Shown: positions 46,764 to 56,075, counted from the stretch's first letter. The stretch is 64,000 bases of DNA from Bacteroidota bacterium (GCA_016185125.1 JACPOC010000058.1:24938-88937); one strand, 5' to 3'. The notes: generated by a model from the letters alone, not told the origin. A program made the numbers and translations.

Positions 46764-49700
46764 ATGAAAATTAAAAATCTATTAATCACTTTTACTTTGG
46801 CTCTGGCATCGGCTTCTAGCGCACAAAACCAATTAAAAGGTTGGCATGTAGGAAATAATCTTATTGATCTCCGAACGGGAATTACTGTAAAGCCTCCATT
46901 TTCAAGTTCTACACCTCATAATAACGACGGTTACAATAGTATGTACGACTCTGAAGGCAAACTACTTTTTTATATCGCTCAAAATAAAGTTTTTAACAAG
47001 TTTAGTTCACAGCTTGGTTTTCTATCAAGTGTAGGCGGGTCCCTTGGACAATCACTCTCCTTTGCAATCGCACCCTGGAGCGACAATTCCCAATGCGCCG
47101 CTAAGTATTTTATATTTTTCGTAGTAGGCCAATGCTGTGGTTTGCCTGACCTATTGCAATATGTGGTTGTGGACATGCAAGCTAATAACGGGAATGGTAC
47201 TTGCAGTGCGCCAACTCAAATTGGATCGTTTAATTCAGGTTTCACCAATATTGCTCTATCCAAAAAAAATGGAAATACTCGATATCTGTATGTAAATCAC
47301 AAAACCGGTATTGGCAAGTTCGATGTGACAAATGCTGTAAGTGCAATGACGACAATTTTTACCGCAAATAGCACAGAATTAACCGAAACGGGTGAATTGG
47401 AAATTTCGGATAACGGCGACAAATTAGCGTGGACAGAGGGTACTTTTACAGGTGGTTCAGTTGGAAATGATGTAAATGTTTTAACTTTAGATCCAACTAA
47501 TGGGTTACCAATTTCATCAACATTATATTCATTTAACTCGGGAAATAATACCGCTAATAATCAACTTAAAGGACTTGAATTTGATAAAACGGGACAATTT
47601 TTATATATAGCAAATAGAAATACCGGACTTGTAGTTAAAGATTTAAGTTTGGCATCTTCTGTTCCTCCAAATTTAGTTAGCGGTTCGGCTCTTTTTTCAA
47701 GTACCATGTTAGAAAAAAGTTTTAATGGTAATGATATAATTTGTGGTTCTTCCACTGGATTGTCTGCTTTAAACACTACTTCTAATTTATTCGGAGCCTC
47801 ATCAACTTTCATCCTTCCCAATGCTTTTACTTTCTTTCTAGCTCCCCGCCAAGTTGACGGAGAAAATTATGATCTAAATCCTAATATAAATATCGATGTT
47901 AATATTTATACAGCAACTTCTGGAGGCACTTGGTTAGGCTCCTCTAACCCTTTTTACACATTGCAACAAAATTCCTATCTGGGCAATTTAACTTCTTTTT
48001 CTACAGTCAGGTTTGGCGGAGATTTTATTATAAATCCTTTTTTAACATTAAATATTACAGGTATGGAGTTACAGTATAACACCAATACCGAAATTAAAAT
48101 TAATGGAGGAAGTGATCTTACTATTACCGGATCTTATTTGCATGCACACCCCTGCGGCTTGATGTGGAAAGGAATTAACGTAAACAATAATAATTCAAGT
48201 TCGGCAACCAATTTAACATTAACCAGGCTTAGTGGAAGGAATAAAGCAACTGCACGCTTAACTGACGCTATTAAGGGTATATTTGCTGATGAGAATAACT
48301 CTTTGATTAAGGTGTTATCAAGTTCAAGCCTTTTTGACAATGAAAGGTCTGTTGTAATAATAAATGGTAACACTAACAATGAATTTTCTACCTCGTACTT
48401 TCAACAATTAAATCCATTACGCGACCAAACTTATGGAAGTAATTACGGCTATGGCTCAAAATATGGCATTACTGGTATTGAGTTACAAAATACAACAGGT
48501 CAAACTATTGGCCTTACTACCGGCTCGGGTAATACCTTTAATGGAGGACAATATGGCATAGATGGCCTTGCAAGTTCTTTTAGCTCATACTATAATACCG
48601 TACAAAACGTTAAGAATACCGGGATAAGGAGTAATGGAAATTACATTTCTAATGCAAACGTTAACGTTCAAAGTAATACTTTCAATTATAATTATTATGA
48701 TATTGATTGCTTTTATCAGAATAATTTAACTGTTCAAAAAAACACATTCAACAATTGCAGCGGCCACTCTGTAAGTTGGAACTACAATTGGGGTCGTAAG
48801 TTAATTGTAGGTGGTGATAACTCTGCCGGTTCGGGCACTGGAATTTCAACAGATGCAAACACTTTTTCAGGATGTAACTGGAGCGCGGTACGATGTTTAG
48901 ATAACGAGAACTTGGCGACCAACATTCAGATAAATTATAACACCATACAAAATGCACTGACCTCAAGCGGCGTTATTTTAGAACAGACTAATTTAACTAC
49001 AGCTAATCTAACATTTCAGAAGTTTAGTATAGCAAATAACACCATTAATCAGCTAGCTTGGCCAATAACTATTCAGAATGTAAAGGGTAACATCCTTCCT
49101 GGTCAGCCTTCCCCCACATATTACAATAATTTAAATCCTGTAGGCGCCCCAGCATTTGATAACTTTGCTAATGTCGAATTAAATACAATCAACGTTTCAA
49201 CTCAATATGTTGCGGGAGCAACGGGTATTCGCAATTATAACAGTCCACAAACTAAAATTAAGGCTAATACAGTAAACAGCGACAATAACGGCGACTGGCA
49301 AAACATAGGTGTAGATGTAAGTGATTCGCCAATGTCGTTTGTGTGGAGCAATAATATCAGCGCCGGTCGTGGAATTGAATCGAGAGTAAATATGACCAAC
49401 GCGAATATTATGTGTAATTCATTGAGTTATTGTGTTGTAGGGATACAATTAGGGTGGGAGTGGCTTAGGAATACAAATGATATTCACGGCATCCCAAATA
49501 GTTATAATAGGCAAAATACATTTGCAAATACCCATGCCTGGGGCGCCGATATGGAATGCTATAACAGTTCTCCATCTTCAAATCAGTGGGTAACGCCTAA
49601 TACTACCAATATTTTATATACCGGTGTAACTGGAAATATTATAAACAATTTAACTTCAATGAACCCTGTATGCGGAAGCGCAAGTAGAGTTGCAAATTCA

Positions 49701-50456
49701 AATAACCCTGAAAATAACACTTTAGAATCCGGAAAATTATCTGTTTCCAGTTCCACTTTGTTTACGCAGTATAAAAACTGGCATAGTAAGTTCGAGGCTA
49801 AAACCAAGGACAAACTTACTCCGCTGCCAGGCGTATCGTCAGCCGAAAATCAACGACTGACAGACCTGGTTTCCGCTAACGAAAACCTTAGCGCGCATAA
49901 TTATTCGGCGGCATTGGTTCCTCTTCAAAACCCGGCAGGGGCTAACTTGTACGAAAGCAATCTTGCAACTGTTTACAGTATTATCGCTAACAAACACGCA
50001 CAAAATTATCGTAAGGCCACTACTCAGGAAAAAAATACGCTAATTGCCATTGCAGAGTTACATCCTATAGAAGCCGGGCCGGCTGTTTATAACGCACGCA
50101 CTATCTTAAGAGCAGATTTTAATTTGGAATTCGGCTGGCAGGACAGTACGGGTGCATCAATCAGTGCTTCTTCAAGCAATCGTAATATAAACAATAACAA
50201 TGCAGTCGTGGATGAGGAAAGCACGATTACTATTTTCCCTAATCCATCCAACGGAAAGGTGAATTTAACAGTGCCAAAAAACAATCTTACTTACACTTAT
50301 AGCGTTAGCAGCGTACTTGGAGTAGTAATGGCAAAGGGAGAATTCCAAAATGGTTTGGAATTAGATCTGAAAACTTTACCACAAGGAGTTTATGTAGTAA
50401 TTATTTCAAATACTGCCGCACCATCGGTGAGAAAAACCCTAATTTTAAATAAGTAA
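46764..50456 (+). CDS. Exported parallel-beta-helix-like protein with T9SS type A domain
   Basis: A 1230-residue protein. The signal peptide (MKIKNLLITFTLALASASSA) sets the start at 46764 rather than 46713. Residues about 20-370 look like a propeller-type region (IALSKKNGNTRYLYVNHKTG). Residues about 420-930 show repeated short strands rich in Asn/Ser/Thr (NTFNGGQYGI, NTFNYNYYDIDCFYQNNLTV), as in right-handed beta-helices. A helical segment precedes the type A sorting domain (ITIFPNPSNGKVNLTVP ... RKTLILNK). It is expected on the surface or secreted. No catalytic residue set is visible. The next gene follows after 3 nt. Confidence 0.85.
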   Translation: MKIKNLLITFTLALASASSAQNQLKGWHVGNNLIDLRTGITVKPPFSSSTPHNNDGYNSMYDSEGKLLFYIAQNKVFNKFSSQLGFLSSVGGSLGQSLSFAIAPWSDNSQCAAKYFIFFVVGQCCGLPDLLQYVVVDMQANNGNGTCSAPTQIGSFNSGFTNIALSKKNGNTRYLYVNHKTGIGKFDVTNAVSAMTTIFTANSTELTETGELEISDNGDKLAWTEGTFTGGSVGNDVNVLTLDPTNGLPISSTLYSFNSGNNTANNQLKGLEFDKTGQFLYIANRNTGLVVKDLSLASSVPPNLVSGSALFSSTMLEKSFNGNDIICGSSTGLSALNTTSNLFGASSTFILPNAFTFFLAPRQVDGENYDLNPNINIDVNIYTATSGGTWLGSSNPFYTLQQNSYLGNLTSFSTVRFGGDFIINPFLTLNITGMELQYNTNTEIKINGGSDLTITGSYLHAHPCGLMWKGINVNNNNSSSATNLTLTRLSGRNKATARLTDAIKGIFADENNSLIKVLSSSSLFDNERSVVIINGNTNNEFSTSYFQQLNPLRDQTYGSNYGYGSKYGITGIELQNTTGQTIGLTTGSGNTFNGGQYGIDGLASSFSSYYNTVQNVKNTGIRSNGNYISNANVNVQSNTFNYNYYDIDCFYQNNLTVQKNTFNNCSGHSVSWNYNWGRKLIVGGDNSAGSGTGISTDANTFSGCNWSAVRCLDNENLATNIQINYNTIQNALTSSGVILEQTNLTTANLTFQKFSIANNTINQLAWPITIQNVKGNILPGQPSPTYYNNLNPVGAPAFDNFANVELNTINVSTQYVAGATGIRNYNSPQTKIKANTVNSDNNGDWQNIGVDVSDSPMSFVWSNNISAGRGIESRVNMTNANIMCNSLSYCVVGIQLGWEWLRNTNDIHGIPNSYNRQNTFANTHAWGADMECYNSSPSSNQWVTPNTTNILYTGVTGNIINNLTSMNPVCGSASRVANSNNPENNTLESGKLSVSSSTLFTQYKNWHSKFEAKTKDKLTPLPGVSSAENQRLTDLVSANENLSAHNYSAALVPLQNPAGANLYESNLATVYSIIANKHAQNYRKATTQEKNTLIAIAELHPIEAGPAVYNARTILRADFNLEFGWQDSTGASISASSSNRNINNNNAVVDEESTITIFPNPSNGKVNLTVPKNNLTYTYSVSSVLGVVMAKGEFQNGLELDLKTLPQGVYVVIISNTAAPSVRKTLILNK

Positions 50457-50459
50457 TCT

Positions 50460-51992
50460 TTGAAGCGCGTCAGACTTATACCACTCTTTTTCTTTTGTTT
50501 TTTGCTACATGCAGGCAAAGCGCAAATTGTGAAAGAGTGGTATTTTTTTGATCAATATTGGTTATCGAATGGTTTTTATAACCCGGCGTATAATAATCCT
50601 CCCGTATCTGATGATTCGCTTCTTTTTGGATTTGTAGCAAATGGTGCTTTTCATGATGTTTACAAATACACACACCGTCAGGGATTCATTAAAAAAGTAC
50701 GCTTCACCGGTATTAACGGTTATATTGAAGCGGCCGATATGTGCCTTGATACCCTTAACAAACACGTGTATACGTTTTCCCGCAGTGGGTCACGGCCTCC
50801 GTATTATAAATTTTCGCACGGTATTATTTATAAACTAGATTACAATTTAAATATTATTGATTCTACAATCATTACCTTTTCGGTTTTATACGATCCCTCG
50901 CAGATGGTACTCCATAATCATAAACTGTATGTGGCAGGAACGAACGGAAATTATTTTAATGAGCCTGCGAAAATAAATATAGGTATATATGATCTGAATT
51001 TGCAGCAACTGAACTTTAAAGTAGTTACCGATAGTTCAAACTCTCGCAGTGCAAGAAAAATCTTGTTTGATTCAAATAATAATTTACGATTATTTGTAAG
51101 TGGTAATGGAAACACCACAAGCCCGCCGAAAACTCTTATGATTCTGGATACGAATCTAAATATTCTGGATTATAAATGCATTTTAAATCGCTGTGCCCCG
51201 CAGTTTCCTTTTATTTTTCCTGTTAACATTGTAAAAGATAACTATGGCTTCACCTACAGCTTCGAAAATTATATTTATTCACCTTCCACGTATCCATTTT
51301 ACTACATACAATCTTATGTTCTTCGTGTAAATGAAACGGAGGACACTTTAAAATCCAGTTTTTTTGCTACAGCTTTTAATCCAAATGGAGGGAACGGCGC
51401 TGGCCATACTTATTCCCGAATACGTAATTTAAACAAAATATCTAAAAATCGCTATTTAGCGTTGGGAGACGAAATTAATACAGGATTCACCGGTTCCAAC
51501 TCAACGGGATGGTTTTATGTAATAGATAGTTCTCTTAAGATGCTGAACAAGTTTCAGGTGTTAAAATATAGTACGGTTAAGCTATCTACCAGTCCCGTTA
51601 CTACCAAAATGGGACAGACAGGCAGCGGCATGTATTACTTAACAAGCGGAGCAATTGACAGTGTGCAAGGCAGTAAGAATGTTTTTTATTTATTGACAAT
51701 TGATAGCACTGCTAAACTTCCTCCGGTCAGTCCAACCCTTACTGCGAAATTTGAAGATGTTTTTGTTTATCCTAATCCCACAAATGGTATTGTTTCAATT
51801 GGCGTACCTGCAAATTCTTCTTATAATATTTCGGTTTTTAATTCACTAGGCCAACTTTTAATGGCAGAAGACAATATTAATAGCAATAGGCAAATAAATC
51901 TTGTAGGCTTGCCAACCGGAGTTTATCATTTTGTATTTTACGAAAATGTTTCAAAAAAGAATATTTCAAAAAAGGTGATCTTATATAAATAG
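50460..51992 (+). CDS. Exported protein with T9SS type A domain, probably co-transcribed
   Basis: A 510-residue protein. It has a signal peptide (MKRVRLIPLFFFCFLLHAGKAQ), a propeller-like beta-rich body with repeated strands (NNNLRLFVSGNGNT, NRYLALGDEIN), and a type A T9SS domain (DVFVYPNPTNGIVSIGVP ... SKKVILYK). It starts with TTG 3 nt after the preceding gene, so the two form one transcription unit. Both may be partner cargo proteins. No known enzyme motif. Confidence 0.8.
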   Translation: MKRVRLIPLFFFCFLLHAGKAQIVKEWYFFDQYWLSNGFYNPAYNNPPVSDDSLLFGFVANGAFHDVYKYTHRQGFIKKVRFTGINGYIEAADMCLDTLNKHVYTFSRSGSRPPYYKFSHGIIYKLDYNLNIIDSTIITFSVLYDPSQMVLHNHKLYVAGTNGNYFNEPAKINIGIYDLNLQQLNFKVVTDSSNSRSARKILFDSNNNLRLFVSGNGNTTSPPKTLMILDTNLNILDYKCILNRCAPQFPFIFPVNIVKDNYGFTYSFENYIYSPSTYPFYYIQSYVLRVNETEDTLKSSFFATAFNPNGGNGAGHTYSRIRNLNKISKNRYLALGDEINTGFTGSNSTGWFYVIDSSLKMLNKFQVLKYSTVKLSTSPVTTKMGQTGSGMYYLTSGAIDSVQGSKNVFYLLTIDSTAKLPPVSPTLTAKFEDVFVYPNPTNGIVSIGVPANSSYNISVFNSLGQLLMAEDNINSNRQINLVGLPTGVYHFVFYENVSKKNISKKVILYK

Positions 51993-52046
51993 GGATTTCT
52001 GAAAAAATTGTCAAATCCATATTTAAAGACAGCGCTTCGCCTCTTC

Positions 52047-52175
52047 CTACTGAAGTTTCATCTTTGTAAAGGATCGGATAATCGTATTTAGAAACTCAAC
52101 ATTTTTAATAGCGATAATTACTGCGAAATAAAATAGGATCGTTAGGATAAAACCTAAGATCATAATTATTATCAT
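52047..52175 (-). CDS. Possible small single-pass membrane peptide
   Basis: A 42-codon frame from ATG (52175) to TAG: MIIIMILGFILTILFYFAVI forms one membrane helix, followed by a polar tail ending TKMKLQ. Such small hydrophobic peptides may be toxins or regulators, but no promoter or conserved neighbour supports this one. Confidence 0.2.
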   Translation of the reverse strand: MIIIMILGFILTILFYFAVIIAIKNVEFLNTIIRSFTKMKLQ

Positions 52176-52298
52176 AAGCGTTTGATTGTACTTCCAAACC
52201 AATAACAAGGTAAGTTAGAATAATGCTACTGCTATTTAGGTTGCTATAATACTGGCAATCATCCTAAAAAATGTATGTAATAATGTATGTAAAAACAA

Positions 52299-52346
52299 AC
52301 AGCCCCCTGATATAGGGGGCTGTAGGCATTTGCTGTGATCCCGGCT
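52299..52346. other. Hairpin plus tRNA-3'-end-like sequence (candidate att scar B)
   Basis: Perfect 10-bp stem ACAGCCCCCT (52299-52308) with AGGGGGCTGT (52314-52323), then GTGATCCCGGCT (52335-52346), as at 46.17 kb (hairpin followed by GTGATCCCG). Two ATGTATGTAA-like words sit just before it. Confidence 0.45.
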
Positions 52347-52621
52347 GACCAAATTTCGAACTTAGACCTTGAAGAATTGAAAATGTTAGCGTCCCTTAGA
52401 AGACTGTTAACTTCAACAGATTCATCATCTTTCAAAAGAAAGTAGTAAAATACGCCAAGCTTCCCATAGGGAACGGCCTTATGTATTACTAAAACGTTTT
52501 TTTTGCCACGGTATTAGCATCCTACTTTGGTGTCATTCAACTTATCTTAACAAATCATGATAACAAAAGATGGACTAAGATCTCTTACATTAAGAAATTC
52601 TTACGAGCAAATAATTTTTTA

Positions 52622-52629
52622 TAACTTTG
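52622..52629 (+). promoter_or_regulatory. -7 box (TAACTTTG) for the metzincin-like gene
   Basis: Exact TAnnTTTG match 16 nt before the ATG at 52646; no strong -33 box. Confidence 0.4.
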
Positions 52630-52645
52630 TTATAATAATATAATT

Positions 52646-53260
52646 ATGACTGATGTAATTCTTAATTCTCTTACTAATGCCACTCAAGAGCAAACAAAAT
52701 TTGCTGGTGAAGCTATCCTAAGGCTCAAAGCGATTGTAAACGACCCGCAATTCCTGAAAGCCGTTCTTACTAAACGATATACCGACAACTTGTTTAAAAC
52801 CGATTCAGATCAAATTATCAGCGCTACTAACGAACAAATTGTCAATTCTATAGTTCAAGGTAAAGAGTATAAAACAAAAGCTAACAATATAATTGATTTA
52901 AAGATAGCATTTGATGAGTTTAAGAATGACAACGTTATTGGTGGAAGTACTCCTCCTGATCCGCTTATTACTACAAACCTTTACTACATTAGGTTATGGA
53001 TGAAAACTGATGATTCTTTATCATTAGCGGCGCACTGGATGCATGAATGGCTACATGTTGCGGGATACCTTCATAGAAGGATGAAGCCGGATTTTAACGA
53101 CGCTGTTTATCAAATAGGAGAACTTTTTATTGAATTCGGTAAAACAATCGCTCTTTTAAATGGAGAATCCAGAGATTTAGTAAGTTCCTTCGGTCTAGGC
53201 TATCTTACCTTCATCGATGACAAATTAAATAATCATACTTCAACAGTTGCAGAAGCCTAA
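52646..53260 (+). CDS. Small cytoplasmic metzincin-like protein of unknown family
   Basis: A 204-residue protein. Residues 133-143 read HEWLHVAGYLH, an exact HExxHxxGxxH zinc-binding motif of metzincin peptidases. No signal peptide, no Met-turn I can identify with confidence, and no other domain. The N-terminal half is alpha-helical. It is small for a protease of this class, so it may be a minimal peptidase or a non-catalytic metal protein. It faces the peptide-modification operon convergently (its end is 71 nt from the aspartyl protease stop). Its link with that operon is inferred from position only. Confidence 0.7.
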   Translation: MTDVILNSLTNATQEQTKFAGEAILRLKAIVNDPQFLKAVLTKRYTDNLFKTDSDQIISATNEQIVNSIVQGKEYKTKANNIIDLKIAFDEFKNDNVIGGSTPPDPLITTNLYYIRLWMKTDDSLSLAAHWMHEWLHVAGYLHRRMKPDFNDAVYQIGELFIEFGKTIALLNGESRDLVSSFGLGYLTFIDDKLNNHTSTVAEA

Positions 53261-53331
53261 AATTACTTTACCCCCGGCAGGAGTGAATCAAACCCACCAT
53301 AATAACGGATGTGATGTATTGAATGTGCTTT

Positions 53332-54300
53332 TTATTTACCATAAACGCCAAACTTATTGTTTTTATAATCTATAATAACAGTTTTATCTAGAAAGAATAC
53401 ATTGCCTGTCATTCCCCATAGATTTTCACTTCTAAAAAAATTTTCCAGATAGTTTTCATTTTTGTAAAAAACAGTGGTATTGAATAAACTTTCTTTACCA
53501 AGTTTGATAGGGACTCTTACGGTTTTTCCATAGGAACAATCGTATTCTCCCCAACTATATCCGCAAATGGAATCATTTACAATATTTTCCGTTGTAGAGA
53601 TCTGATCTGCGTTGGTTTTAGTGGTAAACAACCCATATCTGCTTGATCCAGTATCGAATAGCAAATAGCGAACGACCCCGTTTATTTCAAAAGGAATTTT
53701 TACTCTACCTTCTTTTAAAATAATATCTACGAAATTGGTTGCTTTATAATATTTGGCAGGTATTGTTTTAGTTACTGCCAGACGATTATGAGCATAGTCG
53801 ATAATCAAAACTTTATCTTGAAACAAATCTGGGGCAATTGTGCCGATATGTTTGACACTCTTTGTTTTAATCGAATCGATTGTTAAGCTATCTCCGTAAT
53901 CTTTAAACAAAGCTAAATCGACATTACCAAAAGAAACGCCGTCCAACTTCAAGTTTATATTCTTTAAAAGAGGGTTCTTTTCGCTTTGTATCCAAACAAA
54001 AGCAGAAGTATCAATTTTGTTTTGAAGTTCTTTATAAGTTGATAAATACGGGTCGATGGTGTTGCCATAGAGCATTGAGTTTATAGCCCCTAAATCTAAT
54101 TGGGTAGAAAACCGGTGAGGAAGATTCCCTATTTCTGTTGGTATAAGAATACAGGCTTTCTCAAAATAACGATTGCCAACTGTATCGCCCTCCCAATAAA
54201 AATTTACCCATTTAATCTTTTGGCTAAAGGATGAAATGGAGATTACCGAAAATAAAAAAAGAAATACATAATACTTATTTCTAAACAAGACGCAAGGCAT
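53332..54300 (-). CDS. Exported pepsin/retropepsin-like aspartyl protease
   Basis: A 322-residue protein. It starts with a signal peptide (MPCVLFRNKYYVFLFLFSVISISSFSQ), so it acts outside the cytoplasm. Two aspartyl-protease half-domains are visible: TQLDLGAINSMLYG (DLGA where DTGA is typical) and LLFDTGSSRYGLF with the classic DTGSS. A flap-like and C-terminal beta region ends VIIDYKNNKFGVYG. It starts 5 nt after the radical SAM gene stop, so it belongs to the operon. It could mature the modified peptides after export. First-Asp loop DLG is a variant, so activity is not certain. Confidence 0.85.
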   Translation of the reverse strand: MPCVLFRNKYYVFLFLFSVISISSFSQKIKWVNFYWEGDTVGNRYFEKACILIPTEIGNLPHRFSTQLDLGAINSMLYGNTIDPYLSTYKELQNKIDTSAFVWIQSEKNPLLKNINLKLDGVSFGNVDLALFKDYGDSLTIDSIKTKSVKHIGTIAPDLFQDKVLIIDYAHNRLAVTKTIPAKYYKATNFVDIILKEGRVKIPFEINGVVRYLLFDTGSSRYGLFTTKTNADQISTTENIVNDSICGYSWGEYDCSYGKTVRVPIKLGKESLFNTTVFYKNENYLENFFRSENLWGMTGNVFFLDKTVIIDYKNNKFGVYGK

Positions 54301-54305
54301 TAATA

Positions 54306-55643
54306 TTATTCAGTGGAAGTTACGGGTTCAGCTACTACGACATTTCTCAAAATTTCCTCAATCTTTATTTTCACTACCCGGCTTTTTTCGTCTTCATCTC
54401 CCCCGTAAATACAATAGTCCTCATGGGCGCGTTCCATAGCATGTTGGGAACAGCCCCCATTGCAAAGTGGCATAATCCGACAGGTCTGACAAGACCTGTT
54501 TTTAAATTTCGCTTGCATTCTATTTTCTAAATAATCATTTTCCCATATAAGTTCTCCTTGGGAATCAATATAACCAGCTCGATTAGCTTTGGTAAAATCA
54601 CGGGCAGTACACTTATATATGTCTGCGTTGTAGTTTATTACAACACTATTTCTCTTGTCTGCATAGCACGGCTCAGCCACATTATTTGGGCTGTTAGTTT
54701 GAACGTCAAAACCCTTCTCTCTGATAAGAGCAAGATTGCTATCAACAAGATTATTAATGTCACCTTTGTCACCTTCTTCAGAGTTTTGCCAAACTCTATG
54801 AAAATCAAAAAATAAATATTTATCTCTAATATTTTTATCGATTGATAAAAAATCTTCAACAATCTTATGAGTGTTGGATATATTTTTATCCGTATAGTTA
54901 ACCCTTAGTCGAATAAAAAATTCATTTTCAACGAGAAGTCTAATATTTTTAACGATTTCATCATAAGAGCCTTTATTGGCGCTTACATAGCGGACTTGGT
55001 CATGCTCACCCTTATATCCATCTAGTGTTATTTGTAGAGAACAATTAAGTTTGTTGGAGCGAAAGTAATTTACAAAGTCTTGATTAATTAAGTAGCCATT
55101 GGTTGTAAAAGAAATACCTAGCTTAACATTTCTTTTTTCGCATAAAGCGGCTGCTTCGTCAATAATAGGAATAACTGTTTGCTTAAAGTATAGCAACGGC
55201 TCACCACCAAAGAAAGAAAGGGAAAAAGTTTCTAATCCTTTTTCTGTGATTTTGTCGAGGAATAGTTTAATTCTGTCTATAACATCAACATCTATCTTTG
55301 ACTTTTTAATATGGGTTTCATAGCAATACCAACATTTGAAGTTACAATTCATCGTTGGATTAATAGTCAAAATGAAAGAGGAAGAATCATTATCAACTCG
55401 CTCACTAACTTCTTTTACCTTGTCTATTTCGTTTGTATTTTCCGAAACAATAAATTCCTGTTGTACCAGATACTCGTAAAAAGAGGGATGAAAGTTATTA
55501 AGATTAGCAATACCCTCGTTAATAGCCGCATCAAGTAATTCTTTTAATTCAGGAACCAAAAAAATTAATTTTTGGCTAAAAGCATTATAAAGAGCAAACT
55601 TATCCTCAAAGGGAATGATTGAATTAAACTGGCTGAATTTCAT
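54306..55643 (-). CDS. Radical SAM/SPASM peptide maturase
   Basis: A 445-residue enzyme. Residues 1 to about 65 form a small N-terminal domain (FSQFNSIIPFEDKFALYNAF) that may bind the leader peptide. The radical SAM core has the [4Fe-4S] motif C100-NFK-C104-WY-C107 in LTINPTMNCNFKCWYCYE, then SFFGGEPLL. The C-terminal SPASM region is Cys-rich (YKCTARDF, SCQTCRIMPLCNGGCSQH, EDYCIYGG) and would hold two auxiliary clusters. SPASM enzymes install thioether or C-C crosslinks in ribosomal peptides. The ATG at 55643 overlaps the stop of the upstream peptide gene by 1 nt (TAATG), indicating translational coupling. I chose it because the alternative start at 55658 lies inside that gene. Confidence 0.93.
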   Translation of the reverse strand: MKFSQFNSIIPFEDKFALYNAFSQKLIFLVPELKELLDAAINEGIANLNNFHPSFYEYLVQQEFIVSENTNEIDKVKEVSERVDNDSSSFILTINPTMNCNFKCWYCYETHIKKSKIDVDVIDRIKLFLDKITEKGLETFSLSFFGGEPLLYFKQTVIPIIDEAAALCEKRNVKLGISFTTNGYLINQDFVNYFRSNKLNCSLQITLDGYKGEHDQVRYVSANKGSYDEIVKNIRLLVENEFFIRLRVNYTDKNISNTHKIVEDFLSIDKNIRDKYLFFDFHRVWQNSEEGDKGDINNLVDSNLALIREKGFDVQTNSPNNVAEPCYADKRNSVVINYNADIYKCTARDFTKANRAGYIDSQGELIWENDYLENRMQAKFKNRSCQTCRIMPLCNGGCSQHAMERAHEDYCIYGGDEDEKSRVVKIKIEEILRNVVVAEPVTSTE

Positions 55644-55834
55644 TAGCTCCCTCCACACTTTAAACAGTTCTTACCTTCTCCGCAATTATTGGAAGTAACG
55701 CATTTTTTTGAATTCACCGCACTCGAAGCGGCAGCAGTATAAGAGAAACTATCGGAAAACCCACCATTATAAGTGCCTATTGCACTAATATTGAGCGGAG
55801 AGACAGGAGCACTTATTTTTCTTTTATTATTCAT
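55643..55834 (-). CDS. Cys-rich RiPP-type precursor peptide 2
   Basis: A 63-residue peptide starting MNNKRKISAPVSPL (ATG 55834; another ATG lies at 55840, but the MNNKRK start aligns with the preceding peptide). It has GTYNGGFSDSFS, an Ala/Ser-rich linker, and a C-terminus KKCVTSNNCGEGKNCLKCGG with C-x5-C-x5-C-x2-C. No membrane segment. Its stop overlaps the maturase start by 1 nt. It is the shortest of the three proteins with this tail, and it is the best candidate substrate. Confidence 0.82.
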   Translation of the reverse strand: MNNKRKISAPVSPLNISAIGTYNGGFSDSFSYTAAASSAVNSKKCVTSNNCGEGKNCLKCGGS

Positions 55835-55844
55835 AGCCATGATG

Positions 55845-56075
55845 TTAAAAAGGATTCTTAATTCCACAACCTTCGCCGCAATTCGCTCCTCTACAATTAT
55901 TACTTATTACACAACCATCTTTATTCTTTGTTGTTGCCATTTCCTTTGTATTTGTATAAACATATGCTAAAGAAAATCCACCAGCTATGGTTCCATTATT
56001 TGAATGACTCATGTTACTAAAACATACATCTTTTAGTCGATCAGAGACAGAAACTGAATTTCTATTATTATTCAT
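55845..56075 (-). CDS. Cys-rich RiPP-type precursor peptide 1
   Basis: A 76-residue peptide starting MNNNRNSVSVSDRLKD. It has GTIAGGFSLA and a polar linker, then a C-terminus DGCVISNNCRGANCGEGCG with C-x5-C-x4-C-x3-C. The start at 56075 is chosen because MNNNRN matches the other peptide's MNNKRK and lies 16 nt after the large gene's stop. An extra Cys at residue 17 lies in the leader part. It is followed 4-10 nt later by peptide 2. Confidence 0.82.
   Translation of the reverse strand: MNNNRNSVSVSDRLKDVCFSNMSHSNNGTIAGGFSLAYVYTNTKEMATTKNKDGCVISNNCRGANCGEGCGIKNPF

Larger units (their letters stand above)
51993..52645. other. 653-nt gene-poor stretch with scar features
   Basis: No confident gene is present. 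It holds a 42-residue minus-strand frame (52047-52175), ATGTATGTAA words at about 52270-52290, the 10-bp hairpin at 52299-52323, and a tRNA-3'-end-like word at 52335. The rest shows no reading frame longer than about 40 codons with coding character. The right end holds the -7 box of the next gene. Confidence 0.6.

Noticed and set aside
52340..52450. Frame reading AVIPADQISNLDLEELK then a basic tail
   Set aside because: It starts inside the tRNA-like scar, has a stop just upstream and no start of useful length; more likely chance readthrough.
53261..53331. tRNA-like pattern (CGGCAGGAGTGAATCAAACCC) between the convergent metzincin and aspartyl protease genes
   Set aside because: No cloverleaf could be built and the T-loop does not fit, so a tRNA or att site is not supported.
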